Shown here piece after piece: positions 29,402 through 38,876 of a stretch of 64,000 nucleotides of DNA (position 1 is its first letter; every line of letters begins with the position of its first letter). The position numbers and the translations under genes were made by a program. The notes below the pieces were generated by a model. The model did not search any database and was not told where the DNA came from. It saw only the letters and a program-made list of their open reading frames with translations. The stretch is taken from positions 4,650,001 through 4,714,000 of the forward strand of contig NZ_CP062941.1 in assembly GCF_015101885.1 (NCBI RefSeq), read 5' to 3'. Origin of the DNA: Massilia litorea. Its GTDB lineage: Bacteria; Pseudomonadota; Gammaproteobacteria; Burkholderiales; Burkholderiaceae_D.

Positions 29402-30806
29402 GTCCCCAGTGCGCCGCATTGCCGCCTTGCTGCTGTCCTGCGCCGTCCTTGCCGGCGCCGAAGCGGCGACGATCACCATCGTCAACCAGAATGCCCCCGG
29501 GATCGGATTCAACGATCCGACGCCCGCCGCACCGGTCGGGGGCAACCCCGGCACCACGGTCGGACAGCAGCGCCTGATCGCCTTCCAGCATGCGGCCGAC
29601 ATCTGGGGCGCGACCCTCACCAGCAGCGTGCCAATCCGCATCGGCGCGTCCTTCGTGCCGCTGTCCTGCACGGCCGACAGCGCCGTGCTGGGCTCAGCCG
29701 GCGCCAACGAGATCTGGTCCGATTTCACGAACGCGCCGCGCCCCAACACCTGGTATCCGAGCGCCCTGGCGAGCAAGCTGGCCGGCGTGGACGTCGCCAC
29801 GCCGGGCGAACCTCACATCATCGCGCGCTTCAATTCGCGCCTCGGCCTGTTCCCGGACTGCCTGCCGGGTCCGGGCTTCTACCTTGGGCTCGACAACAAT
29901 GCCGACAAAGCCCTTGACCTGGTCACCGTCCTGCTGCACGAGATGGCGCACGGCCTCGGCTTCCAGACCTTCACCGACGACGAGACCGGCGCCGAAATCA
30001 ACGACGTCCCCTCGATCTGGGATCACTACCTGGTCGACAACCGCACCGAGCGTACCTGGGTCCAGATGACGCCCGAAGAGCGGGTGGTCTCGGCCATCAG
30101 CGACCACGGCCTGTCCTGGAACGGCCCGATCGTGACCGCGGCCGTGCCTTACGTGCTCGATCCACGCTCGCGCCTGCGCGTCTTCGGCAAGGCCGCCTCC
30201 GGCAACTACGATGTCGGCGACGCTTCCTTCGGCCCGCCGCTCGGCCGCGTCCCCGTGACCGGGGAGCTGATGCCCGTGATCGACCAGCCCGATGGTTCGG
30301 GCCTGGCCTGCGCGCCGCTGAGCCGTTTGAACGTACGCGCCGTCCGCGGCAATATCGCCTTCGTCTCGCGCGGCACCTGTCCCTTCGTCGACAAGGCGCG
30401 CAACGTGCAGGCAGCCGGCGCCATCGGCATGATTGTGGCCGACAATGCCCCTGGCCCACTCACCGGCCTGAGCGGCAGTGATCCGGGCATACGGATACCG
30501 TCGGTGCGCGTCACCCAGGCGGACGGCATGAAGCTGCGTTCTGCCATCCAGAACCGCTGGCGCAACCACTCCGGCGTGATTGCCAGCCTCGGCATCAACC
30601 GGCACCGTCTGGCCGGCGCCGACGAACGCCATCGCATCCTGATGTACACCCCGAACCCCAACCAGCCGGGTTCCTCGGTCTCGCACTACACGACGGAGGC
30701 GAAGCCGAACCAGCTGATGGAGCCTGCGATCAACTCGGACCTGACGCACACGGTGACGCCGCCGCGCGACCTGACCTTCCCGCTGCTCCAGGATATCGGC
30801 TGGTAG
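29394..30806 (+). CDS. Secreted zinc metalloprotease with PA domain
   Basis: A 470-residue exported protein. Signal peptide residues 1-25 (ending AGAEAA), and a catalytic region with HEMAHGLGFQ near residues 182-191 (HExxH with a following glycine, zincin-like). A protease-associated (PA) domain spans about 280-390, with the segments GNIAFVSRGTCPFVDKARN and AGAIGMIVADN. The C-terminus has no sorting motif I recognise. ATG 29394 is chosen because GGGGAG lies 7 bp upstream; ATGs at 29379 and 29388 are in frame. It overlaps the upstream secreted-protein gene. The substrate is unknown. Confidence 0.82.
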   Translation: MTKSPVRRIAALLLSCAVLAGAEAATITIVNQNAPGIGFNDPTPAAPVGGNPGTTVGQQRLIAFQHAADIWGATLTSSVPIRIGASFVPLSCTADSAVLGSAGANEIWSDFTNAPRPNTWYPSALASKLAGVDVATPGEPHIIARFNSRLGLFPDCLPGPGFYLGLDNNADKALDLVTVLLHEMAHGLGFQTFTDDETGAEINDVPSIWDHYLVDNRTERTWVQMTPEERVVSAISDHGLSWNGPIVTAAVPYVLDPRSRLRVFGKAASGNYDVGDASFGPPLGRVPVTGELMPVIDQPDGSGLACAPLSRLNVRAVRGNIAFVSRGTCPFVDKARNVQAAGAIGMIVADNAPGPLTGLSGSDPGIRIPSVRVTQADGMKLRSAIQNRWRNHSGVIASLGINRHRLAGADERHRILMYTPNPNQPGSSVSHYTTEAKPNQLMEPAINSDLTHTVTPPRDLTFPLLQDIGW

Positions 30807-30856
30807 GCGCACCCGATAAAAGCCGCAGGGCGGCGTTGCACGGTTAGTGCGCAATA

Positions 30857-30893
30857 AAAAAGGCCCGGCCACCGATAAGGTGCCGGGCCTTCT
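30857..30893 (-). terminator. Rho-independent terminator of ppa
   Basis: Stem AAGGCCCGGC(A)CC/GG(TG)CCGGGCCTT with one bulged base, followed on the minus strand by TTTTTTATT. It lies 17 bp past the ppa stop and could also serve the convergent protease gene. Confidence 0.8.
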
Positions 30894-30910
30894 CATTCGC
30901 ATACGAACGA

Positions 30911-31450
30911 TTACTGCTGTTCTTTTGCCTTGTACGCTGCGACGCCGTTGACGATTTCTTCCTTGGCGGCTTCAGGGCCTTCCCAGCCTTCGATCTTGAC
31001 CCACTTGCCTTTTTCGAGGTCCTTGTAGTGCTCGAAGAAGTGCTGGATCTGCTGCAGGCGCAGGTCTTGCAGGTCTTCCGGCTTTTGCCAGTGGCTGTAG
31101 ATCGGCAGGATCTTGTCGACAGGCACGGCCAGGATCTTGGCGTCGCCGCCGGCTTCGTCGGTCATCTTCAGCACGCCGATGGCGCGGCAGCGCACCACGA
31201 CGCCAGGGATCAGCGGGAACGGGGTGATGACCAGCACATCGCATGGGTCGCCGTCGTCCGACAGGGTTTGCGGCACATAGCCGTAGTTGCACGGATAGTG
31301 CATCGCGGTACCCATGAAGCGGTCGACGAAGATCGCGCCGGTGTCCTTGTCCACTTCGTACTTGATCGGATCGGCGTTCATCGGGATTTCGATGATGACG
31401 TTGAAGTCGTTCGGCACATCGCGGCCGGCTGGGACGTTGTTCAGGCTCAT
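30911..31450 (-). CDS. ppa: Inorganic pyrophosphatase (family I)
   Basis: Hydrolyses pyrophosphate to drive biosynthesis; cytoplasmic, Mg-dependent hexamer. The 179 residues are typical of bacterial family I enzymes. Seen: [20 protein letters not shown], the signature DGDPCDVLV with metal-binding aspartates, and the lysine-rich [13 protein letters not shown] near the end. ATG 31450 has AAGGA 8 bp upstream. It has its own terminator and is probably a single-gene unit. Confidence 0.97.
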   Translation of the reverse strand: MSLNNVPAGRDVPNDFNVIIEIPMNADPIKYEVDKDTGAIFVDRFMGTAMHYPCNYGYVPQTLSDDGDPCDVLVITPFPLIPGVVVRCRAIGVLKMTDEAGGDAKILAVPVDKILPIYSHWQKPEDLQDLRLQQIQHFFEHYKDLEKGKWVKIEGWEGPEAAKEEIVNGVAAYKAKEQQ

Positions 31451-31656
31451 GGGTTGGTCCTTGGTTGCTGAAGATTCAATAAAGGGGAGCATTATATCGA
31501 ATAGGCATGAGCTTGTGCGGTGCAGCAGCTTGCCGTGCGGATCGATCGGTGCTTGTGTGCGGCGAGTCCAGTCGAGGCGCCTCGACCGTTCGAATGGCGT
31601 TACATGGCATGCACGTCGACACGCATCGCGTTGACGCCCTCGCCGAGATCCCGCTT

Positions 31657-32853
31657 TTAAAGCATCGTCGCCAGCGCACTCTGCCGATAATGATTCGCCG
31701 CCGGCTCCTCCTGCCCCAGCGCCTCGTGCAGCTGCGCCAGCTTCAGGTGAACGTCGCGCACCATGCTCGACTGGGTCGCGTCCGACAGCGCCTGCTCCAG
31801 GTAGCGCTGGGCCTTGCCCCAGAGTTTCTGGCGCAGGCAGAGGGAACCGAGCGTGAGCGCCAGTTCCGGGTCGTTCGGGCGCTCGCGCAGCCAGGCTTCG
31901 CAGTGTTCGATCTGGGCCAGCAGGGCCGGCGAACCGGCCGGTCCGGCGGCGTCGCGGTAGGCGCGCACGACGCGCTCGTCCCAGCCTGCCTTCAGGGCGT
32001 CTTCGGCGATCACGCGCGCTTCATCGTGCAGGCCGCTGGCATTGAAGGCGCCGGCGGCGCGCGCCGCGATGTAGGGCTTGGTGCGGTCGCTGGCGGGCAC
32101 GCCGGCCCAGACGCGGCGGATCGCTTCCGGATCGCGTCCTTCTTCCGACAGCAGCGCCTCATAGGCCAGCTCGCGCAGGCGCGCGGCGAGCGCCGGATGC
32201 AGCGCCTTTCGCTTGTCCAGGATGCGCACCAGGCGCAGCACTTCCGGCCAGTTGCGGGCCTGCTGGTTGGCCTTCATCGACCACTGCAGCGCGTGGATGT
32301 GGCGCTGGCCGCTGGCGTTCAGTTCGGCGACCGCCGCCAGGGCCTCTTCAGGCTGGTGGTCGTCGACCAGCAGTTCGATGATCGTCATCAGGCGCGCCGT
32401 TTTCAGGGCGTTGTCGTGGGCGACGCCGGCCAGCCAGGCGTCGCGCCGGGCCGGTTCGCGCATGCGGTGCGCGGCGCGGGCGCCGATCAGGGACGCGAGA
32501 CTCGCGTTCTCGGGCAGTTCGGCGGCGCGCATCGCGGCCTTTTCGGCATGGCCGAAGCGGCCTTCGAACAGGGCTTTCAATGCGTCACGCAGGCCCTTGT
32601 TGCCTTCGCGCTCACGCTTGCGCTGGCGGTAGGCGGCCACGCGCTCGGGCATGCGCAGGGTCGCATTCACCGCGCGCGCCACGCCGTACAGGATCAGGAA
32701 CAGCAGCGCCAGCAGCACCACGAACAGGTTCAGCGACATGTCGATGCGGTGCGGCGGATAGAAGAACACCACATTGCCCGGATTGAAACGCGCCGTCACG
32801 GCGATGCCGATGGCCGCGGCCATCAGGGCGACTAACCAGAGAAGTAGACGCAT
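31657..32853 (-). CDS. hemY: Haem biosynthesis-associated TPR protein HemY
   Basis: A 398-residue inner-membrane protein of the proteobacterial HemY family (a TPR protein, not protoporphyrinogen oxidase). Two hydrophobic segments near residues 3-20 and 40-62 flank the conserved [18 protein letters not shown]. The rest is helical TPR-like repeats, for example [26 protein letters not shown]. It is the last gene of the hemCDXY operon, 7 bp after hemX. It is thought to assist haem synthesis in the membrane, with no proven catalytic role. Confidence 0.93.
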   Translation of the reverse strand: MRLLLWLVALMAAAIGIAVTARFNPGNVVFFYPPHRIDMSLNLFVVLLALLFLILYGVARAVNATLRMPERVAAYRQRKREREGNKGLRDALKALFEGRFGHAEKAAMRAAELPENASLASLIGARAAHRMREPARRDAWLAGVAHDNALKTARLMTIIELLVDDHQPEEALAAVAELNASGQRHIHALQWSMKANQQARNWPEVLRLVRILDKRKALHPALAARLRELAYEALLSEEGRDPEAIRRVWAGVPASDRTKPYIAARAAGAFNASGLHDEARVIAEDALKAGWDERVVRAYRDAAGPAGSPALLAQIEHCEAWLRERPNDPELALTLGSLCLRQKLWGKAQRYLEQALSDATQSSMVRDVHLKLAQLHEALGQEEPAANHYRQSALATML

Positions 32854-32860
32854 AAATTAT

Positions 32861-34066
32861 TCAGGGCTTCTTGTAATTGCGCACGGCGTTCAGGCTGTCG
32901 GCAAGCGTCGGCATGTCGATCGCAAGGTTGTTCGCCTGCACCTGGCGCAGCGCCGACTGGGCCTGCTGCGTGGTGCGGGCGCGCGTGTCGAAATACTTGT
33001 CCAGCGTTTCCTGGGCCGCAGTCAGGTCGCTGGCGAAGGTCGTCTCGTCGCGCGACAGCAGGGCCAGGCGCGCGTTCAGCAGGCGCAGCTTGAGGTTCTC
33101 GCGCACGAAATAATTCTGGTCGGGCGAGAGCATCAGCGCTTCCGGCGTGTTGACGCTGCGTACCCGGATCAGCTGGCGTACGTCGTCCCACATCTCCTCG
33201 CTCCAGTTGCGCCAGGTGGCGACCATGCGCTCGCCGATGCCGAGGGGCGCCGCGGGCGCGGCGGGCGCACCGCGCCGTTGCGTGTCCCGCTTCATCTCCA
33301 TTTGTGCGCGCTGGCTGCGCACTGGCGCCGCCGGCAACAGCGGTTTTTCGTCCGACAGCAGGGGCAGCGTGTCGACCTGGGCGATCACGCTGTCGAGGCG
33401 CACTGCCACGCCGGCCAGGTCAACGGCCGGCGTCGCCTTCAGTTTTTCCATGTCGCCCGCAATGGCGCGGCGCACGGCGATGAATTGCGGCTTGTCCGAG
33501 CGTGCCAGCGAGCGGTCGGCGTTCTGCAGCGCGATCAGGGCGCCCTGCACGTTGCCGGCCAGCTGCAGCTGCTGGCTGGCGGTCGAGAGCACTTGCTCGA
33601 CTTCCGACAGCGCCCACTCGTCGCGGCTCTTCGACAGGTCGGCATACAGCTGTTCCAGTGCCAGCTGCTGGGTCTGGTTCTCGAGCTGGCGGCTTTCCAG
33701 CACGCCGACTTTCAGCTGCAGCGCCTTCGACTGCTCGGCGATGTCGCGCGCAAGGGATGCGGTCTGCGACGCGGTTTCATTGCCCTTTTGCAGGCTGCGC
33801 GCCATTTCCTGGCGCAGCGTGTTGATGCGGCTGTGGCTCGACCAGGTTTGCGCCGCCAGCAGCACGGCCAGCGCCATCACGGCCAGCGGCAGGGGGCGTG
33901 TGAGCTGTTCGCCCATGCCCGGCCCTGCCCGGCGCTCGGGAGCGCGCGGACGATAGGATTCGGGGCCCGGGGCGGCAGAGGCCGATGCAGTTGCAGCGAG
34001 CTCGGCAGGGTGGGTGGCGGGCGGCTGCGTCGGTGGCAGCTCTGGATTGTTCGGCAGTTCGTTCAT
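32861..34066 (-). CDS. hemX: HemX, uroporphyrinogen-III C-methyltransferase-like protein
   Basis: A 401-residue inner-membrane protein. Cytoplasmic proline/alanine-rich N-terminus (residues 1-55), one transmembrane segment around LPLAVMALAVLLAAQTW (58-75), then a coiled coil rich in Q, E, L and R and a conserved C-terminal domain with LSRDETTFASDLTAAQ. Though annotated by tradition as a methyltransferase, it has no SAM motif. Its start overlaps the hemD stop by 4 bp (ATGA), so it is coupled to hemD. Confidence 0.92.
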   Translation of the reverse strand: MNELPNNPELPPTQPPATHPAELAATASASAAPGPESYRPRAPERRAGPGMGEQLTRPLPLAVMALAVLLAAQTWSSHSRINTLRQEMARSLQKGNETASQTASLARDIAEQSKALQLKVGVLESRQLENQTQQLALEQLYADLSKSRDEWALSEVEQVLSTASQQLQLAGNVQGALIALQNADRSLARSDKPQFIAVRRAIAGDMEKLKATPAVDLAGVAVRLDSVIAQVDTLPLLSDEKPLLPAAPVRSQRAQMEMKRDTQRRGAPAAPAAPLGIGERMVATWRNWSEEMWDDVRQLIRVRSVNTPEALMLSPDQNYFVRENLKLRLLNARLALLSRDETTFASDLTAAQETLDKYFDTRARTTQQAQSALRQVQANNLAIDMPTLADSLNAVRNYKKP

Positions 34067-34845
34067 TTTTGAGATTGTAACGCGGCAAGCAATCGCTCGT
34101 CGCCCGAGCCGGTAAGCGTCACCCGCGCCAGCCCGAGTGCCTGCGCGGTGGCGGCGATCCGGGCGTGCGGCACGATGACGTGCTGCTGTTGCATCTGGTC
34201 TACCCGAGCATCGCCAAGCTGGCGCAGCAGGTCGAACAGCCCCCGCAGCGCTTCCGAGCTCGTGATTATCCAGTCGTTCTGTGTGTCCAGCAAGCTACAC
34301 AAGGTCGCGCCGAGTTTCGGGCTCAAGGCCGGGCTGCTGCGCCGATAGGCCGGCACGACCGTCACCTCGGCGCCGGCGGCGCGAAACCCGTCGGCCATCA
34401 ATTCGCGCCCGGACTCGCCGCGCACGATCAGGACCCGCTTGCCGGCCAGGGCAGCCAGGTCGAGCGAGGCCAGCAGGTTCTCGGAATCGCTGCGCGTCGG
34501 GTCGAGCGGGCCGAGGATGGTGGCGTTTGTGCTGTCGAGTCCATGCCGGGCCAGCGCGGCGCGGCTGCCCTCGCCCAGCACGGCCAGCGCCACCTGGCGC
34601 GGCCACTGGCCAATGTGCGCAAACGCCGCGTCGATCGCATTCGGCGACACGAAGGCGGCCAAGGCATACGCTTCCAGGCCGGCCAGCGTCGCGGCCAGCT
34701 GTGACTGGTCGGCCAGCGGCGCAATCTCCAGCAGCGGCAGCACGACCGGCGTGCGGCCGAGCGCGGCGACTGCCCGCGCCAGGCCGTCGGCCTGGGCACG
34801 GGGACGGGTGATGACGACGGACCCGGGCATCAGCGTGAAAGGCAA
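34063..34845 (-). CDS. hemD: Uroporphyrinogen-III synthase
   Basis: Cyclises hydroxymethylbilane to uroporphyrinogen III. 260 residues in two lobes. Recognisable segments are VVITRPRAQADGLARAV at the N-terminus, FVSPNAIDAAF and IVRGESGRELMADGFRAAGA in the middle, and the IITSSEALRGLFDLL motif. This family is poorly conserved in sequence, so position between hemC and hemX is strong support. ATG 34845 is taken; ATG 34830 in frame is possible. It starts 3 bp after the hemC stop. Confidence 0.95.
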   Translation of the reverse strand: MPFTLMPGSVVITRPRAQADGLARAVAALGRTPVVLPLLEIAPLADQSQLAATLAGLEAYALAAFVSPNAIDAAFAHIGQWPRQVALAVLGEGSRAALARHGLDSTNATILGPLDPTRSDSENLLASLDLAALAGKRVLIVRGESGRELMADGFRAAGAEVTVVPAYRRSSPALSPKLGATLCSLLDTQNDWIITSSEALRGLFDLLRQLGDARVDQMQQQHVIVPHARIAATAQALGLARVTLTGSGDERLLAALQSQK

Positions 34846-34848
34846 AGC

Positions 34849-35823
34849 TCAGGCATCGAGCGCGGCGTCCTGGCGGCAGACGGCCAGGATCGCCTGCGCG
34901 TCCTGCCGCTCCAGCAGCGCGGACACCTGCTCTCCCAGCAGTTCCGGCTGGTCCGCCGGCCCCGTCAGCTCGGCAAAGGCGCTGCGCGTGCCGTCCGGTG
35001 TCGCCACCATCGCGCGCAGGTGCATGCTGCCACCGTCGACGGTCGCGTGCGCCGCCAGCGGAATCTGGCAGCTGCCGCCGAAGATTTTCGAAACTTTGCG
35101 CTCGGCCAGCACGGCATGGCGCGTATCGATGTGGTTCAGCGGCGCAAGGATGGCTTGCAGGTCGACCTCGTCCGAGCGGGCGCCGCTCGCGATCTCGATC
35201 GCCATCGCGCCCTGGCCCGCGGCCGGCAGGCTCAGTTCGGGCGCCAGCACGCTGCGGATGCGCTGCGGCAGCCCGAGACGGATCAAGCCGGCGGCGGCGA
35301 GGATGATGGCCGCGTATTCGCCGCGGTCGAGTTTTCCAAGGCGGGTATCGAGGTTGCCGCGCAGCGGCTTGATGACGAGCTGCGGGTAGCGCGCGGCGAC
35401 CAGGGCCTGGCGGCGCAGGCTGCTCGTTCCCACGACGGCGCCGGCCGGGAGTTCGTCGAGGCTGGCGTAGTCGTTCGAGACAAAGGCGTCGCGCGGGTCT
35501 TCGCGCTCGAGCACGGCGGCCAGCTCGAAACCTTCCGGCAGGTCCATCGGCACGTCCTTCAGCGAATGCACGGCCAGGTCGGCGCGGCCTTCGGCCATCG
35601 CGACTTCGAGTTCCTTGACGAACAGGCCCTTGCCGCCGACCTTCGAGAGCGTGCGGTCGAGGATCTGGTCGCCACGCGTCGTCATACCGAGGATGCTGAT
35701 TTGGCAATCTGGATATAATGCGGCGAGACGATCGCGCACGTGCTCGGCCTGCCACATGGCGAGGCGGCTCTCGCGCGAGGCGATGATCAGCTGTGATGGC
35801 AAGCGTACTGCTGGCTGCGTCAT
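34849..35823 (-). CDS. hemC: Porphobilinogen deaminase (hydroxymethylbilane synthase)
   Basis: Polymerises four porphobilinogens to hydroxymethylbilane. The 324 residues match the family. Seen: [18 protein letters not shown] at the N-terminus, the catalytic region [10 protein letters not shown], the arginine segment [17 protein letters not shown], and the dipyrromethane-cofactor cysteine in [12 protein letters not shown] near residue 248. ATG 35823 is the conventional start. It is the first gene of hemCDXY and divergent from ppc across 176 bp, an arrangement common in Burkholderiales. Confidence 0.98.
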   Translation of the reverse strand: MTQPAVRLPSQLIIASRESRLAMWQAEHVRDRLAALYPDCQISILGMTTRGDQILDRTLSKVGGKGLFVKELEVAMAEGRADLAVHSLKDVPMDLPEGFELAAVLEREDPRDAFVSNDYASLDELPAGAVVGTSSLRRQALVAARYPQLVIKPLRGNLDTRLGKLDRGEYAAIILAAAGLIRLGLPQRIRSVLAPELSLPAAGQGAMAIEIASGARSDEVDLQAILAPLNHIDTRHAVLAERKVSKIFGGSCQIPLAAHATVDGGSMHLRAMVATPDGTRSAFAELTGPADQPELLGEQVSALLERQDAQAILAVCRQDAALDA

Positions 35824-35999
35824 GTCTTTGCTTTCAAAACGGATTCTTTCACTGTCGTTGCGCCGACCGGGCCAACCCAGTAACAGCTTCACTAAGGCTT
35901 CTTGCATAAGATCACAAATTTTAGCATGCGGCCTCCCCTACAACATGGCCGATCGCCATGCCCGCTTGGTGTACCTGACAATCGAGATTAGTGGCTAAT

Positions 36000-38816
36000 A
36001 TGGATAAACCCGTCGCACCCGAAACGAATGCCAGCGTCGACAAGGACGCCCCGCTGAAAGAAGACATCCGCCTGCTCGGCCGCCTGCTCGGCGACGTGCT
36101 GCGCGACCAGGAGGGCGACGCCGTGTTCGACGTCGTCGAGACCATCCGCCAGACCGCCGTGCGCTTCCGCCGCGACGCCGACCGCGAAGCGGGCGAAGAG
36201 CTGACCACGCTGCTGCACCGGCTGACGCGCAACCAGACCATCTCGGTGGTGCGCGCCTTCTCGTATTTCTCGCACCTGGCGAACATCGCCGAGGACCAGC
36301 ACCACAACCGCCGTCGCCGCGCCCATTTGCTGGCGGGCTCGCGTCCGCGCGAAGGCAGTGTCGGCCACGCGCTGGGCAAGCTGCGCGGCGCCGGCGTCGA
36401 CCAGAAGACGGTCGAGACTTTCCTGCGCAATGCCCTGATCGCGCCGGTGCTCACCGCCCACCCGACCGAGGTGCAGCGCAAATCCATCCTCGACGCCGAG
36501 CACGACATCGCGCGCCTGCTGGCCGAACGCGATTCTCCGCTCACGCCCAAGGAACAGGTGCGCAACCTGCAGCTGCTGCAGGCGCGCATCGCCACCCTGT
36601 GGCAGACGCGCATGCTGCGCTACACCAAGCTGACGGTGGCCGACGAGATCGAGAACGCCCTCTCCTACTACCGCATCACTTTTCTCCGCGAACTGCCCTC
36701 GCTGTACGACGACATCGAGGACGAGATCGGCGCGCAGTACCACGGCAGCGCGCCGCAGATCGACGACGCGGCCTACCTGCAGATGGGCAGCTGGATCGGC
36801 GGCGACCGCGACGGCAATCCGAACGTGAACGCCGACACCATGCGCCACGCGACGATGCGGCACGCCACCACCATCCTCGACTACTACCTCGACGAAGTGC
36901 ATACGCTGGGCGCCGAGCTGTCGACCTCCACGCTGATGGTCGACGTCACGCCCGCCATGCAGGCCCTGGCCGAACGCTCGACCGACCAGTCCGAGCACCG
37001 CGCCGACGAGCCTTATCGCCGCGCCCTGATCGGCATGTATGCGCGCCTGGCCGCCAGCGCGCGCGAGCTCGGCGCCACCAACATCCTGCGCAAGGAAGTC
37101 GGCCACGCCGAGCCGTATGCCGACGCCGCCGAATTCGCGGCCGACCTCGGGACCATCGCCGAATCGCTCAAGCTCAACCACGGCGCCATGCTGGTCGCGC
37201 CGCGCCTGGCGGGCCTGATGCGCGCCGCCCACATCTTCGGCTTTCACCTGGCCTCGCTCGACATGCGCCAGACCTCGGACGTGCACGAGCGCGTGCTGGC
37301 CGAGCTCTTCGAAAAGGCGAAGGTCGAAGCCGACTACGCGGCCCTCTCGGAAGACGACAAGGTCAAGCTGCTGCTGCTGGAACTCGCCCAGCCGCGCCTC
37401 CTTTACTCGCCGTACGAAGCCTACACCGACGAGACGCAATCGGAACTGGCGATCGTGCGCGCCGCGCGCGAAATCCGCCAGCGCTACGGCGCGCGCGCGA
37501 TCCGCAACTACATCATCTCGCACACCGAGGCCGTGTCCGACCTGCTGGAAGTGCTGCTGCTGCTGAAGGAAGCGGGCCTGGTGCGTCCGTCGGCGGGCGT
37601 CTCGGACGTGATGGTGATTCCGCTGTTCGAAACCATCCCCGACCTCCAGCGCGCGGGCGAGATCATGGAAGCCTGGATGGCTTTGCCCCCGGTGACGCGC
37701 ATCGTCCACAACCAGGGCCGGCTGCAGGAAGTCATGCTCGGCTATTCGGATTCGAACAAGGACGGCGGCTTCCTCACCTCGAACTGGGAGCTCTACCAGG
37801 CCGAACTGAAACTGGTCGAAGTGTTCGAGCGCGCCGGCGTCAAGCTGCGCCTGTTCCACGGCCGCGGCGGCACCGTCGGCCGCGGCGGCGGCCCGAGCTA
37901 CCAGGCGATCCTGGCGCAGCCGCCGGGCACGGTGAACGGCCAGATCCGCCTGACCGAACAGGGCGAGATCATCGCCTCCAAATTCTCGAATCCGGAAATC
38001 GGCCGGCGCAACCTGGAGTTGCTGGTGGCGGCCACGCTGGAGGCGAGCCTGATGCCGCACGAGCTCGAAGGCGACAAGGCCGAGCGCCTCGCCGTCTTCG
38101 AAGGCGTGATGGCCGAGCTGTCGCAGCGCGCCTACACAGCCTACCGCGACCTGGTCTACGAGACGCCGGGCTTCACGGATTACTTTTTTGCCGCGACTCC
38201 GATCGCCGAGATCGCCGAACTGAACCTCGGCTCACGTCCGGCCTCGCGCAAAAAGACGCGCCGCATCGAAGACCTGCGCGCGATTCCCTGGGGCTTTTCC
38301 TGGGGCCAGTGCCGCCTGCTGCTGCCGGGCTGGTACGGCTTCGGCTCGGCGGTATCGGGCTGGTTGAGTGAAGATACGGGCGGCGAGCGCCTGAAGACGC
38401 TGCAGGCCATGTTCGCCGAATGGCCTTTCTTCGCCACCCTGCTGTCGAATATGGACATGGTGCTGGCCAAGACCGACCTCGCCATCGCCTCGCGCTATGC
38501 GGGGCTGGTGCCGGACGTGGCGCTGCGCGAACGGATTTTCAAGCGCATCGCCGCCGAACACGGCGAGACCTTGCGCCAGCTGGAGGCGGTGACCGGCGCC
38601 AAGGAGCGCCTGGCGGCCAACCCGCTGCTGGCGCGCTCGATCCAGAACCGCTTCGCCTACCTCGACCCGCTGAACCACCTGCAGGTCGAGCTGATTCATC
38701 GCCACCGCGCGATGTCGCGCACGGCAAGCGAGGGCGGCGAGATGGATCCGCGTGTGCATCGGGGGATTCATTTGTCGATCAATGGCGTGGCGGCGGGGCT
38801 GCGCAACACGGGGTGA
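36000..38816 (+). CDS. ppc: Phosphoenolpyruvate carboxylase
   Basis: Makes oxaloacetate from PEP and bicarbonate, refilling the TCA cycle. 938 residues from ATG 36000 (GTG 35991 is an in-frame alternative). Seen: the catalytic-histidine motif [13 protein letters not shown] near residue 155, [11 protein letters not shown], the active-site stretch [15 protein letters not shown], the glycine-rich loop [14 protein letters not shown], and the family's C-terminal NTG. All key residues are intact. It converges on the GHL10-type gene, with a hairpin between. Confidence 0.98.
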   Translation: MDKPVAPETNASVDKDAPLKEDIRLLGRLLGDVLRDQEGDAVFDVVETIRQTAVRFRRDADREAGEELTTLLHRLTRNQTISVVRAFSYFSHLANIAEDQHHNRRRRAHLLAGSRPREGSVGHALGKLRGAGVDQKTVETFLRNALIAPVLTAHPTEVQRKSILDAEHDIARLLAERDSPLTPKEQVRNLQLLQARIATLWQTRMLRYTKLTVADEIENALSYYRITFLRELPSLYDDIEDEIGAQYHGSAPQIDDAAYLQMGSWIGGDRDGNPNVNADTMRHATMRHATTILDYYLDEVHTLGAELSTSTLMVDVTPAMQALAERSTDQSEHRADEPYRRALIGMYARLAASARELGATNILRKEVGHAEPYADAAEFAADLGTIAESLKLNHGAMLVAPRLAGLMRAAHIFGFHLASLDMRQTSDVHERVLAELFEKAKVEADYAALSEDDKVKLLLLELAQPRLLYSPYEAYTDETQSELAIVRAAREIRQRYGARAIRNYIISHTEAVSDLLEVLLLLKEAGLVRPSAGVSDVMVIPLFETIPDLQRAGEIMEAWMALPPVTRIVHNQGRLQEVMLGYSDSNKDGGFLTSNWELYQAELKLVEVFERAGVKLRLFHGRGGTVGRGGGPSYQAILAQPPGTVNGQIRLTEQGEIIASKFSNPEIGRRNLELLVAATLEASLMPHELEGDKAERLAVFEGVMAELSQRAYTAYRDLVYETPGFTDYFFAATPIAEIAELNLGSRPASRKKTRRIEDLRAIPWGFSWGQCRLLLPGWYGFGSAVSGWLSEDTGGERLKTLQAMFAEWPFFATLLSNMDMVLAKTDLAIASRYAGLVPDVALRERIFKRIAAEHGETLRQLEAVTGAKERLAANPLLARSIQNRFAYLDPLNHLQVELIHRHRAMSRTASEGGEMDPRVHRGIHLSINGVAAGLRNTG

Positions 38817-38829
38817 TGCTGGAACGATC

Positions 38830-38857
38830 GCGTCATCCGCCGCAGGGCGGATGACGC
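38830..38857. terminator. Hairpin between convergent ppc and GHL10-type genes
   Basis: Perfect 12-bp stem GCGTCATCCGCC/GGCGGATGACGC with loop GCAG, 13 bp after the ppc stop and 19 bp from the stop of the opposing gene. There is no U tract on either side. Confidence 0.6.
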
Positions 38858-38876
38858 GCCCCGTCGGGCCTGCGCC

